Source: Meloidogyne chitwoodi (Eukaryota > Nematoda > Chromadorea > Rhabditida > Meloidogynidae). From it: 64,000 nucleotides of DNA. The notes under the pieces were generated by a model. That model made no database searches, was not told the origin of the DNA, and was given only the letters and a program-made list of their open reading frames with translations. Positions 49,014 to 59,075 of this stretch are shown one piece after another. Within the stretch, counting starts at the first letter, position 1; each line of letters starts with the position of its first letter. The stretch lies in contig JACZZP010000005.1 of NCBI GenBank assembly GCA_015183035.1, positions 1,736,001-1,800,000 of the forward strand, written 5' to 3'. Made by a program: the position numbers and the translations under genes.

Positions 49014-49604
49014 ATTTTAGATAAAAATAAATTTTAATTTTTAATTGAATGAAATTTTATAAAAAATTTGGGTTTAAATACCTTACAATTTTTATTCAAA
49101 TAAATCTGCATATTTTATAATAATAGATATTATTTCAAATTTTTACAATATTCCCAAGGGTTCTTATCTTTTTCCTTTTCGTAATATTTTTTTCCTTTTT
49201 GTTTCGCAATAATTTGCATATTATTGCATAACTATACACCATTTATTCCCTCAAAATAAAAGAGGAAGAAAAAACAACAATTTTGGAAAGAAACCTAGAT
49301 AAAGAATCTTTTCGGCTCTAATATTCCCAAGGATTCTACCTTTTTCCTTTCTTATATTTCGTAATATTTTTTTCGCAATAAAATTGCATATTATTTTCTT
49401 TTGACCTACATTTCGCATGAATTATTACTTTTATATTAAAAATTTTTTTCCTTATTTTGAAATAATTTTTATTGCATTATAATTTATTCAATTTTTCATA
49501 AAAGAACAAAGGAATTTATAAAAATTAGGAGTATAAAAACTGACAATTTTTCATTACTTCTTCAAACATTATTAAAAAAATAATTTTAAATAATTTTAAT
49601 AAAA
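49014..49604. promoter_or_regulatory. divergent intergenic promoter region, unit 2
   Basis: Same as 47007-47597, including the internal ~80-bp duplication at ~49148-49229 and ~49318-49399. Confidence 0.5.
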
Positions 49605-50009
49605 ATGAATAATATAAATAATTTAAAAGAAAATCAACTGGTAAATGATGAAGAAATAATCGAGGTTACTTTTGAAAATAATGAGAAAAAATCTAGACTG
49701 AAAAATAACATTGATCAGAAAATCGTTAAAGGCAAGATTGAAAAGAAAAATGGTATTAACTCCAAGGTTTTGTGGAAACTTGTCAGAATGAAATATTTTC
49801 CTAAGATCGAGTTCCGTCTTTGTAAACAGTGTGCAAATGCTCTTTATAATAAAAAGAATAAGTTCTCTGAGGAGGTTGATGGAAAAATTAATGTTAGCTT
49901 TGATTTATGTACAATTTGCATCAAGAAGAATATGTATATCAATGATATCTTATGCGAATGGGATGAGAAAATTCAACCTGTTATCAAAAAAGATGATTCA
50001 AAAAAGTAA
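49605..50009 (+). CDS. small zinc-ribbon-like protein, copy 2
   Basis: Protein identical to copy 1 (Cys73, 76, 102, 105). Followed by the ~110-bp repeat units and then by the truncated third PAZ copy. Confidence 0.6.
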   Translation: MNNINNLKENQLVNDEEIIEVTFENNEKKSRLKNNIDQKIVKGKIEKKNGINSKVLWKLVRMKYFPKIEFRLCKQCANALYNKKNKFSEEVDGKINVSFDLCTICIKKNMYINDILCEWDEKIQPVIKKDDSKK

Positions 50010-50501
50010 AATTTTAAATGTGTTTTTCTTTTTATTTCGCTATAATTTTGATATATATTTTTTACTTTGACCTACATTTCGCATGAATTAATACTCTTAT
50101 ATTTAAAAAATTTTTGTTATCAATAAAATTTTTAACTTATAATTATTCAATTTTTGATTTTTAAAAATCTGTATTACAGAATTAACAAAAGTTAATACAA
50201 GGTTTTAGGGGTAAAAATGCAGAATTAAGGAAAAGGAACTTAATTTTATAATATTAAAAGACAAAATTAAGAACCAATTACAGAATTAACAATAACTAGT
50301 TGAAGATTTTAGGGATAAAAATGCAAAATTAAGAAAAATAAATTAAAATTTAAATATTTTATTTACAAAATTAAAAAGTATTTACAAAATTAGTAATAGT
50401 TTGTATACAATTTAAGGGGTAAAATTGCAGAATTAAGGAAATATCTGTACAAATTCATCTTTTTTGTCATATGTGTGCGCGCATGTATATAGATGGGCAC
50501 A

Positions 50502-50674
50502 CTACCAGGCATCTTGGCTAAAATCACCTCTGTACACTTCCATCTCATCCTCAAGATTCTTATCCATAATAATTTCAGGACTATCAGGAGGTGAAAATTT
50601 GGCTTTGCTTGAAAAACTTGAAGATAAACTTGTAATTTTCTCTGCTTCTTCATCAACAAATTCTAATAGCTCAA
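50502..50674 (-). pseudogene. PAZ gene 3' fragment left of the central palindrome
   Basis: Matches the last ~50 codons of copy 2 (EEAEKITSLSS ... SQDAW) and is cut at 50674 where the inverted arm begins. It lacks the PAZ core. Confidence 0.8.
50656..50674. repeat. centre (loop) of the internal palindrome
   Basis: Positions mirror about 50665: TGCTTCTTCATCA ends at 50655 and TGATGAAGAAGCA starts at 50675, leaving a 19-base loop. Arms are near-perfect for ~275 bases each side (50390-50655 and 50675-50940), then only partly matching because the left side continues into the zinc-ribbon cassette and the right into the polymerase arm. Typical of a template-switch or hairpin-resolution junction. 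Confidence 0.85.
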
Positions 50675-50828
50675 TGATGAAGAAGCAGAGAAAATTACAA
50701 GTTTATCTTCAAGTTTTTCAAGCAAAGCCAAATTTTCACCTCCTGATAGTCCTGAAATTATTATGGATAAGAATCTTGAGGATGAGATGGAAGTGTACAG
50801 AGGTGATTTTAGCCAAGATGCCTGGTAG
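50675..50828 (+). pseudogene. PAZ gene 3' fragment right of the central palindrome
   Basis: Inverted copy of the PAZ 3' end with stop TAG at 50826-50828; it carries the QDAW ending of copies 2 and 3, although the rest of this arm follows the left arm. Confidence 0.8.
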
Positions 50829-51228
50829 TGTGCCCATCTATATACATGCGCGCACACATATGACAAAAAAGATGAATTTGTACAGATATTTCCTTAATTC
50901 TGCAATTTTACCCCTTAAATTGTATACAAACTATTACTAATTTTGTAAATACTTTTTAATTTTGTAAATAAAATATTTAAATTTTAATTTGTTTTTCTTA
51001 ATTATGCATTTTTACCCCTAAAATCTTCAACTAGTTTTTGTTAATTCTGTAGTTTGTCCTTAATTTTGTCTTTAAAGTTTACAAATTTTAAACTTGTTTA
51101 CTTAATTCTGCATTTTTTATCCCTAAAACCTACTTTTAATTTTTGTTAATTCTGTAATAAAGATTTTTGAATTATAAAGTTTATATAAAAAAGTTGTGTA
51201 ATATTTAATAATAAAAATACAATAAAAA
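50829..51228. repeat. ~110-bp imperfect repeats, right arm
   Basis: Reverse complement of 46093-46487, with the same three-unit pattern; one A is inserted relative to the left arm at the AAGGAAATATC position, marking where the two arms stop being identical. Confidence 0.7.
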
Positions 51229-54200
51229 TTATGGAGATGAAATTCTAGGGTGTTTATTATTTAAATGGCCAAAATTTAATACAATAAAATCGGATGGACG
51301 GATAATTCCTTTACATACAACGGGTTTATACATTTTATGTTGAGGATAGGATGTGACACACCCATCTTTAATTGATGGTCGCAAAAAATTTGGATATAAA
51401 ATATCAATAGGATTTAATTCTCCTGTTTTTGCATAAGATAATACCTGATCCTTGAATGTATCATAACGGAGTCCCTGATTTTTGATCACATCGTAATTGA
51501 GTGTCATTCCACGGACTTTGAGGACGTACTCAAATTCCTCCACAGGCTGCTCACTCTTCCTTCTAAGTTTGAGACCATATTGTTTCGCTCCTCCGCATGT
51601 GTACTCCATAATTTCATGGGAGGGGTATTCATCCGTAAATTCCCCTAAATGACATCCTAACTGCAAAGGATTGTTTCCTACAGGATGAGAAAAAATGAGG
51701 GAGTCGGTATCAGTGTAGAGAAGCTTGCATCCAGGAGTTCTGACGACTTTTTGCATTGCTCTGAGCAAATGTATACGTGCAGCTGATGTCGTCCAAAGTG
51801 AAATGATCACATTTGACGATGCATGCTCCTCGATCCAATCCTTCTTCTTGATGTATGTGATGAGCATAATACCAGGAGCAAGTTCATCCAATGTTTTAAT
51901 ATCAACGGAATGGTCATCCATGTATCGCCTAAGTTCTGCTGGATTGTCAGTTATTGTACATTGAAAAAGCCCATCATTTCTTAAAGAGAATCTCCCCCAC
52001 AAATTATTTAACATTAACTTCGCCTGAGTTCTTTTTCCTTTATTTGGGCCCATTTTACTTCTTTCAATATTTATTCCAAACTTTTCTTTACATTCTTTAA
52101 TAAATTTCTCCTCCTCCTCATATTTTCCTTTGACGGAGACATCAAATCCTGAAGAATGGATTTTTGCTGCCATAAATTCACTAATGTAGGGAGCAAACAA
52201 CTTGTTGTCCGATTCCTTGAATTCCAAAACTCGGAAGAGTTTTGTCACTCTATATCCTTCCTCAAGAGCAACATTGAGCTCGATCGAAGTGCATGTACTC
52301 ACCCTGCCACGTTGTTGATCAGAGTGAGGACAGGAGTATTTTTCATTCACTGCTCCTTCTGGGTGTTCTCTCGCGCATTTGGAGCAGAGTGGGAAGAGAA
52401 GTCTTTCATCATCATCTCCAATCTTCATTGGGAGCACTGGTACATCTATACTCCTTGGTGGTATAACAAACACCTTAAGAATTGAAAGTTCATAAGTATT
52501 GTATTGTGGTTTAGTCCAGTTGACATCTTTGTTGAGAATGTGTACTTCCGGGTGACCAACTGGATACTTTGTTATCACATTGATATAGGGATAGAGCGAT
52601 GTGACGTCATAGTAAGAGATTTTCTCCGTTGCTCCTGGCTTGTAAAAGAGACGCAGTGGGCCTGTACGTCCTCCAAAGAAAGATGACCGAATATTTATTG
52701 GCCCGTTGTCAAGATAATTTTTAAATTTGTTCCTCATTTCTCTATCTTTATCCAACATTCTTCTTATTTCGCACTCCCAGAAGACTTGAACATTTATTCC
52801 TTGACTATTGATAAATTGTAATCGAATCTCATCTTTTTCTCTCTGCTTTCCCGCAGTTACTCCATTTGGAAGCATTATGTTGTTTTCAGGATAGCATCTC
52901 TCGCACCCGTGCCATGCACAACCATTAACTTCTATCCCAAGCTTCTCCTCCTCTATCCACCCTTCCAACTTATAATTGCCCACTTTTTTCTCTCCTCCCT
53001 TTGAATAAGCATTTTGAATGGTAACTCCATGTTCTTCTTCATACCATTTCATAAATTTCAGAGCTAGTTTGCTTTGATTATCAGCATTGTCATACCCCTT
53101 CTCTGGAACAAGAGCCAAGTGATTTTCCATCAAGTGATTTGTTCTAAAATGATTCATGCACGCTGATGCAATGGTCATTGATTCTCTTAGAACATCTATC
53201 CCATCATGAGCTTTAACTGAAGCTGGTCTTTCACCATTTGATCTCTTTGTAACGTCCATAAATTCTTTTCGAAATGCAATTAATGCATCTAATAATATTT
53301 CCACATCATTTGTGCAATAAGAAGCTAAGGCCTCATCAAGCAGAAATGGTTGTTCTTTGTTCTGTGAGTACCATTGATCAAATTCTTTTCTCTTTTCAGG
53401 CATCATCCCATCCGCAAAATATTCAGATGGAGAGGGGTATATTTCTTTTCCATAATTCTTTGGATGGTTTGAGAGGTGAGGAAAGAACGGCTTATCCTCA
53501 ACCTTAAGAGCAAATGCAGGTACCAATGATGCCAAAGACATTGGCATAATATTAAAGCTATCTCTAAAAATTAACATGCTCTTCTTTCCAATATGTACTT
53601 TCATCTCATACATTTTATTTCCTCTTTTTAACATTTCAGGTGTAAAACCTAGAAGAAATAACTCTTTGAAGACAATAACCATGTCGAACTTTCCTCCATA
53701 ATGAGAGAAGGCTATTGTATCAAATTCCTTTGTTGTTTCAATAATCCACTTGACGAAGGAAACAAGCGGTTCTTCTGATATATTTTTGTTATCAACGTTC
53801 GTTTTTGTGAACGGCCGTTCAGAAAATGTAATGAGTCGGTTGTTTTCGCAAATCTTACATTCAATTTGCTCATCATTTATGCATTTGGGGCAAGTTACTC
53901 TTGCTGCAATAAAATTGGTTTGGTGTTTTCTTTTGTTGTTGTTTGTAATTACGTGTTGCATTGTTTCAAGATCAAAAGCTACAATTCTATATAGTTTTTG
54001 CTCCTTGATCTCCAATGGTTTAACAAAGCACCCTCTTTTGGATTCATGATACCCCCCACATGTTTTGCAGTATTTCTCATTACAAACATGGCCTTTTCGT
54101 CCATTTCTATTATTATCCTTGACGTCCCATACTACTCCACATTTTTCGCATTTTTTTGAACTTTTGCAGAAATTAGAATTTAAATGAAAAATAAAGCAAT

Positions 54201-54312
54201 CTTCGTTGTTGAATTTTTTAGAACAATCGTTGCATTTTTGTAAAAGTTGTTTCTTGGTTGGCATGGATATAGCGGCCCAACTCGGGAGCAGTTTAAACAT
54301 CGTGCTCGACAT
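51229..54312 (-). CDS. polB: B-family DNA polymerase, exonuclease and polymerase domains (ORF2), right arm
   Basis: 1027 codons, predicted protein identical to the left-arm copy, with all motifs kept (FDLET, HYGGKFD, YCTND, DVTSLYP, KLMLNNLWG, YTDTDS). Transcribed toward the central palindrome, so the two polymerase genes converge on the PAZ/zinc-ribbon cassettes. Confidence 0.9.
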   Translation of the reverse strand: MSSTMFKLLPSWAAISMPTKKQLLQKCNDCSKKFNNEDCFIFHLNSNFCKSSKKCEKCGVVWDVKDNNRNGRKGHVCNEKYCKTCGGYHESKRGCFVKPLEIKEQKLYRIVAFDLETMQHVITNNNKRKHQTNFIAARVTCPKCINDEQIECKICENNRLITFSERPFTKTNVDNKNISEEPLVSFVKWIIETTKEFDTIAFSHYGGKFDMVIVFKELFLLGFTPEMLKRGNKMYEMKVHIGKKSMLIFRDSFNIMPMSLASLVPAFALKVEDKPFFPHLSNHPKNYGKEIYPSPSEYFADGMMPEKRKEFDQWYSQNKEQPFLLDEALASYCTNDVEILLDALIAFRKEFMDVTKRSNGERPASVKAHDGIDVLRESMTIASACMNHFRTNHLMENHLALVPEKGYDNADNQSKLALKFMKWYEEEHGVTIQNAYSKGGEKKVGNYKLEGWIEEEKLGIEVNGCAWHGCERCYPENNIMLPNGVTAGKQREKDEIRLQFINSQGINVQVFWECEIRRMLDKDREMRNKFKNYLDNGPINIRSSFFGGRTGPLRLFYKPGATEKISYYDVTSLYPYINVITKYPVGHPEVHILNKDVNWTKPQYNTYELSILKVFVIPPRSIDVPVLPMKIGDDDERLLFPLCSKCAREHPEGAVNEKYSCPHSDQQRGRVSTCTSIELNVALEEGYRVTKLFRVLEFKESDNKLFAPYISEFMAAKIHSSGFDVSVKGKYEEEEKFIKECKEKFGINIERSKMGPNKGKRTQAKLMLNNLWGRFSLRNDGLFQCTITDNPAELRRYMDDHSVDIKTLDELAPGIMLITYIKKKDWIEEHASSNVIISLWTTSAARIHLLRAMQKVVRTPGCKLLYTDTDSLIFSHPVGNNPLQLGCHLGEFTDEYPSHEIMEYTCGGAKQYGLKLRRKSEQPVEEFEYVLKVRGMTLNYDVIKNQGLRYDTFKDQVLSYAKTGELNPIDILYPNFLRPSIKDGCVTSYPQHKMYKPVVCKGIIRPSDFIVLNFGHLNNKHPRISSP

Positions 54313-55277
54313 GCTAAAGAGTGTTGTTTTGGTCTTGCATAAACTGTCTCACATTCTAAACAATAAGGCTGTCCAAAGAGCCCTCCAGTGCAAGATACCC
54401 CATTGAAATGGGAGCCGTCAAAGTAAAGGAGTAAGGGTGAATTATAATCATCAGGACCATATTTAAAGCATGTCTTATAGTGGCCAAGGCAATCAAAAAC
54501 AAAAACTTTAAAAATAAACCGGCCTGTATATTGTTCATTCCAGTAATCAATTATGGAGGGAACCCAGTCCTCTGCATCATATTCATTTTTTCCAAGAGGC
54601 GCTCCAATTTGTTTCATGAGTTTTAAAACATCTTGTTCAAATTTACCACCTGAGCCATATCTCCCGTGAATATAGTTGTAATATTGGGAGCGTGATAAAT
54701 TTCCGATGAAGCGGATCATTGTTGCTATTAATGAATAAAATAAACAATATCCATCATTGTTGTTATTAATCTTTATCAAATTTTTAGTTTTAATTTGATG
54801 ATGAACAGGAGCAAGTTTTCGAGGTGCTCCTCCTATAATATTGCTCCCTCTTGGTAATTTTGATTTATCCACAATCAGCACATTAATTGAAAAAGGTTTT
54901 CCCCATAAAGTTAAACCTACCTGTTTTTTGCTCTGTGCCACTTTTTTGAACTGGTTGAGCATTGAGTCAAATGTATTTTCTGTTGTTGGGCGCACAGGTA
55001 TCCAGATATCAGATTCAAGCAATTCAGATGTAAGAGTACATCCTAACTCTTCTGGCTCAATTCCATTATTGCGAGCATTAGATGTTGCTTCATCAAAGCA
55101 ATACTGAAAAATACCTGAAAGAAGAGCTTCAGGATCTGTAGGAATATTCTTAATCAGAAATTTCGAATAAGATTTAATAAGTTTAAATTTATCAATATGT
55201 TGTATTGATTCATCTAATTTCTCTACATACTCCTCGGGAGATGATGCTCCTCCTGAGCAAGACAAAAGATTTGGCAT
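54180..55277 (-). CDS. polB: N-terminal part of the element's DNA polymerase (ORF1), right arm
   Basis: 365 codons identical to the left-arm ORF1, overlapping the right-arm ORF2 by 133 bases in the -1 relation. Same zinc-binding cluster near the end. Confidence 0.75.
   Translation of the reverse strand: MPNLLSCSGGASSPEEYVEKLDESIQHIDKFKLIKSYSKFLIKNIPTDPEALLSGIFQYCFDEATSNARNNGIEPEELGCTLTSELLESDIWIPVRPTTENTFDSMLNQFKKVAQSKKQVGLTLWGKPFSINVLIVDKSKLPRGSNIIGGAPRKLAPVHHQIKTKNLIKINNNNDGYCLFYSLIATMIRFIGNLSRSQYYNYIHGRYGSGGKFEQDVLKLMKQIGAPLGKNEYDAEDWVPSIIDYWNEQYTGRFIFKVFVFDCLGHYKTCFKYGPDDYNSPLLLYFDGSHFNGVSCTGGLFGQPYCLECETVYARPKQHSLACRARCLNCSRVGPLYPCQPRNNFYKNATIVLKNSTTKIALFFI
54291..54297 (-). promoter_or_regulatory. 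candidate -1 frameshift heptamer TTTAAAC, right arm
   Basis: Mirror position of 43024-43030, in the same phase relative to the right-arm ORF1. Presence in both arms shows the split frame predates or was copied with the inversion. Confidence 0.4.
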
Positions 55278-55674
55278 TCTTCCAAAAAGCTTTATTATTA
55301 CGACATAGGAGCGAAATTTTGTTTATTGTCAGACATAACGTTTTTATACGTTAAATATGCAAATTATTTTTTAGAAAACAAAAACATAAATCATTTTATC
55401 CTTATTTTGTTTGTTTATATTTTATTTGATATGTTGCGCGGGAAATCATAATTTTTTTCTTTATTCATAGTTTATAAATCTTTAACCTTATTTTCAATTT
55501 TTATATTTCATTTTTTATTTAGAGAAATTTTATTAGTTTATTATTTATTCATAAAATATTTTTTCCTTCTATCCTCTATAAATTTTATCGGTTTATAATT
55601 TATTCATAAAATATTTTCTCCCACTATTTCGCAATAATTTATTCAGTGCGCAAAAAAAAAAGAGTTTTATTTTT

Positions 55675-56344
55675 ATGACCAATGAGAATAGATTTTATCC
55701 TATTCTCAACCAAATATGGAAAGAAATGCATAATCCTTTGGATGAAAAAAAAAGGATTTTATTTTTCCAAAACTTTTCAAGGCAAGACTTGGAAAGACGA
55801 CTGCTCAATAGAAAGGAAAAGGCCTCAACACCTACTACTCTCTTCTTCTTTTTCCCTACCCACGACACCAATTGCCCTCTTCTTTTTCTTCCCCCTTCAC
55901 CCTCTACTCTCTTCTTCTTTTTCCTACCTACGACACTAATTGCCCTCTTCTTTTTCTTCCCCCTACACTCGCGACACCGACTACTCTCTTCTTTTTCTTC
56001 CCCTACACCCGCGACACCGACTACTCTCTTCTTCTTTTTTCCTACCCACGACACCAATTGCCCTCTTCTTTTTCTTCCCCCTTCACCCTCTACTCTCTTC
56101 TTCTTTTTCCTACCTACGACACTAATTGCCCTCTTCTTTTTCTTCCCCCTACACTCGCGACACCGACTACTCTCTTCTTTTTCTTCCCCTACACCCGCGA
56201 CACCGACTACTCTCTTCTTCTTTTTCCCCTACACCCGCGACACCGACAACTCTCTTCTTTTTCTTCCCCCTCCCCCCGCGACACCGACTTCTCTCTTCTT
56301 TTTCTTCCCCCTACACCCACGACATACCCGTATGGTTAACTACT
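55675..56344 (+). CDS. possible outward-reading repeat protein, right arm
   Basis: Mirror copy of the frame at 41646-40977. It also reads through the element terminus and would continue ~13 codons into the host exon to a stop at 56382. Same doubts apply: unique N-terminal ~51 residues, then translated repeat. Confidence 0.3.
55841..56332. repeat. ~41-bp tandem repeats at the right terminus of the element
   Basis: Exact inverted counterpart of the repeats at 40989-41480, now pyrimidine-rich on the plus strand. Same unit order and count. Confidence 0.85.
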
Positions 56345-56350
56345 CCACTG
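56345..56350. repeat. right target site duplication CCACTG
   Basis: Follows the element terminus GGTTAACTACT. Together with 40971-40976 it defines the insertion point inside a coding exon of the host gene. Confidence 0.88.
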
Positions 56351-57163
56351 TCCTCATGATCTTGTTTTTCACCTTCACCTGATTTTTTTAAAATTTTTAA
56401 TATAAATATTCAAAGGTATAAATTGATTTTTAAATTTTATTTAAAAATATTTACCAGAATCATCATCCTTCCCATCATCTCCATAATTTAAAATACATTT
56501 ACATGGTCCAATGGATAGACAAGTATTACATGGTTCACTAGTCTGACATTTTTTAATTTTTGGATAAATAGTCAGCTCTTCTTCATGCCTTCGTTTTTTA
56601 GTTGTACTTTTATCTAAATAATTAAAATAAACAATTGTTTATTTAAAATAAATCTTTTAATTTTTAGACTTAAATTTGCCAACATTTTTATTTAATTAAT
56701 TTTTAAATTATGAAAAAGTTTGAAATTTCTTAATGATTATTATAAATGATTTAAAAATAGTTTTGTAAACACTATTTATGTATATACATGTAATTACAAA
56801 AGTAGAAATACCTGATGCTTTATCAATTATCATATTTGATGATTTTTGCATCTGTATTTCAGCTTCCTCAAAATTTCGATCAGCTTCAGCAAAATTTTTG
56901 TCAGCCTCCTCAAGATTTTGTTTAGCTTCATTATACTTTCGTTTAGCCTCCTCATACAGTTGTTTAGCTTCTTCATACTTTAAGTCATTTTCCTCATAAA
57001 TTTTTTTTTCAATGCTTAAATATTTTTTTGCAGTAATAAAATTTTTTTTAGAAATATTAAAATTATTTAAATAAACATCGAAATCTTTTCCAAAAGATTC
57101 TAATGGATTTAAATTTAATAATAATAATTCGGCATTGTCAATTAAATGTTGTGTTTCAGACAT

Positions 57164-58636
57164 TTTTTCAATAAATAACTAAAAATTAAAATTATAAAAC
57201 TTTAAATTTTTTAAAATATTTATATTTTAATTTAAATCAGAATTTATTATAATAATAATAAATTCTAAAAAAATTATTTTTATTTAAAAAGATTGATTTA
57301 TAAATTATTTACTTATAATTTTGATGGTTTAGTTAAAATATTATGGGGATACATAATCTTTTTCTAAAAGACACGGAAAAATAAACCTTTTTAAGTAAAA
57401 AGAATTATTTTGCCTAAGTCAACTTTCCCATAAAATATTTTAATTTGATCGCTATTAGTCAAGTAAATGTAGAATTGTTTTAGGTCAAAAATCAGTTTTG
57501 GAACAAATATTATGCTAAGATTTATAATTTAAAAAATAAATTAATTATAAATATATATTTTAAGAATATAAAATATAGGAAATGTCTATAAACCTTTTTT
57601 TGCTTTATTTATATTTAATTATTAAAATGATTTTTATTTTTTTATAAAAACTAAAAAGGTTTATTAATTAAATCTGAAATTATTGAATGAGACAATAAGA
57701 TACATAGGTGTATTAATTCTCCTATTAAAAAGGTTAGAGTTGAAAGAGGCAATAAATATAATATCTAATAAAAAATACAAAAAAGCAATATTTAGGTATT
57801 ATTTTATAGATAAAAGAGGGAAATTAGTATTTAATATTTTTAAGGATATTTTTTTTAATTTAAAATTTAAAAAAATATTAGAATTATTTAAACATTTTTT
57901 GAAGCAAAATAGATAAAAGACAGATGACCTTTGCCTAAGTCAATTAATAATGTAAATATTGTGAAATTTATTCAAGTTTAGAAATTTCTAATGTAATAAG
58001 TTGAAAAAAAAATAATTGAAAAGAGGAAGAACTCCTCAAAACAAAGTTATAGATAAAAAACAGAATTACCTAAATATAATCTTTTCATATATATAATCAT
58101 TTTGTATTTTAGAATTTAACTATTTTAGAAAAACGTCTAATTTTTAAAAAATATAAAAAATAAAAAAATATCTTTGCAAAAAATATCTGTGTATTTTTTG
58201 AGAAGCTCCACCTCCTGTTCATGAATTTTCCTGATTTATGGGGGAGGGCATTTTAAATAAAGCGGGAAGTTTGTAACAGGGAAATGTTGGAGCAGTTCAA
58301 TTGAGTCTGGAAATACTGAGTCATCATTTTAAAATTTAACTCAAATTTTTTCCTAGATACGAATTATATAGAAATACAAATGAAAGCTCATTTGAAAGAC
58401 TCTTCGAGCTGAGTCGAATGATATGAAAATAAACGAATTTACTTGACTTTAAACAAATCGGGACTCAGTTGAGCCAGACTTAGTCGTGCTGACTAAACTG
58501 AGGTGTATCCGGAGTAGATGAATAACAAATAAATTAAATAAAGTTTTATAAATCAATCATTTTAAATAAAATTATCTTTAATTGGAACACAATTTACATA
58601 ACTATAATCAAAAATTTTAGTAAAAAATATTTTTTT
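57164..58636. other. intergenic region with satellite-like fragment
   Basis: AT-rich. A 77-codon frame at 57683-57916 (Lys/Ile/Phe-rich) lacks support. The patch 58195-58510 is GC-richer and holds GAAAGACTCTTCGAGCTGAGTCGAA, resembling the GAAAGCTCTTGACGAGCTGAG phrase of the satellite C units (~7200, ~9617), so it may be a stray satellite copy. Confidence 0.45.
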
Positions 58637-58639
58637 ACC

Positions 58640-59075
58640 TTTGTTTTTTTAAAAATTTCTCCAATAAACAAGTAAACTACACTAGAAGATGTTAATAAAT
58701 GTTTGGCCTGTTCATAGCAGTATTCTCTTAATTGCTTTTTTGTTGTTGGTGTTTTGTTTTTTATACCAATTTCTTTTATAAAGAAACATGTTGATCGACT
58801 AATATTTAAAAAAATAAATAAACATTAACACAAATTGTTGACAAAATAATTTTTGGTAAATTTAAATATTTATTTTAGTTAGTAAATTTTTTTAATTTAA
58901 AAGTAAATTTTTCAATTGAAAAAATTTAATAATCATCTATTTTTATATTTAAAAGTATGTTTTTTAGCTTACCATTTTAGTAAATTATTATAAAATAAAT
59001 TATTAGCTTCTTTAAATATATTAAAAAGTAATTCAAGAGGCAAAGGTTTTGTTTTATTTTTTGATGTTTTTCTTA
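58640..59075 (-). CDS. F-box-like protein fragment
   Basis: Two exon-like pieces on the minus strand: 59075-~58977 encodes KTSKNKTKPLPLELLFNIFK then EANNLFYNNLLK, and ~58798-58640 encodes CFFIKEIGIKNKTPTTKKQL then REYCYEQAKHLLTSSSVVYLFIGEIFKK. They join in phase across a ~178-base intron (TG|T). LPLELLFNIF resembles the start of an F-box, an adaptor to SCF ubiquitin ligases. The 5' side runs straight into the TA-flanked element at 59076, which may have separated it from its start. 3' end not found. Confidence 0.38.

Larger units (their letters stand above)
46669..50674. repeat. 2007-bp tandem cassette (PAZ + zinc-ribbon), two units
   Basis: Every landmark recurs 2007 bases later: PAZ frame 46488 to 48495, zinc-ribbon frame 47598 to 49605. 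Sequence 48383-48659 recurs at 50390-50666 as the start of a third, truncated unit that stops at the central palindrome. Units 2 and 3 agree with each other more closely than with unit 1 near the PAZ stop (unit 2 and 3 share GTGTGCGCGCATG; unit 1 has ATATGTGCATG). Confidence 0.92.
40977..56344. mobile_element. Polinton/Maverick-like element, giant palindrome carrying PolB and PAZ genes
   Basis: 15,368 bp. Begins AGTAGTTAACC and ends with its reverse complement. The left arm 40977-46641 and right arm 50675-56344 are inverted copies (positions sum to 97321 over the outer ~5.45 kb). Each encodes the same B-family DNA polymerase; predicted proteins of both arms are identical. The middle (46642-50674) holds a 2007-bp cassette in tandem. 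Known Polintons have 6-bp target duplications, AG starts, inverted termini and protein-primed PolB, all seen here. Retroviral-type integrase, packaging ATPase, adenain-type protease and capsid genes are not found, so movement would need helpers in trans. Codon and base use is less AT-rich than host genes, supporting a foreign origin. Near-identity of arms implies a recent rearrangement or gene conversion. Confidence 0.85.
40579..57163 (-). pseudogene. host coiled-coil / acidic protein gene, third exon split by the 15.4-kb element
   Basis: Exon 1 is 56812-57163, exon 2 56455-56613, exon 3 lies in two pieces (56345-56378 and 40918-40970), exon 4 40579-40652. Counting one copy of the CCACTG duplication, the exons add to 672 nt (224 codons with stop), so the gene was open before the insertion. 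Exon 1 encodes at least six exact heptads (YEEAKQL, YEEAKRK, YNEAKQN, LEEADKN, FAEADRN, FEEAEIQ), a coiled coil. Exon 2 has a Cys-rich patch CQTSEPCNTCLSIGPCKC. Exons 3-4 are an acidic tail (EVEEEEEEDIDD). Function unknown; an acidic chaperone or chromatin-associated role would be guesswork. On this allele the full protein cannot be made unless the element is spliced out or excised. Confidence 0.8.

Noticed and set aside
50464..50940. 158-codon frame crossing the central palindrome
   Set aside because: It is antisense to one PAZ fragment and out of frame with the other; a by-product of the inverted repeat.
40977..56344. Search for integrase, packaging ATPase, adenain-like protease and capsid genes in the element
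   Set aside because: All frames between and beside the polymerase, PAZ and zinc-ribbon genes are short; none shows the expected motifs.
57683..57916. 77-codon plus-strand frame
   Set aside because: Lys/Ile/Phe-rich AT-driven composition, no flanking exon and no recognised motif.
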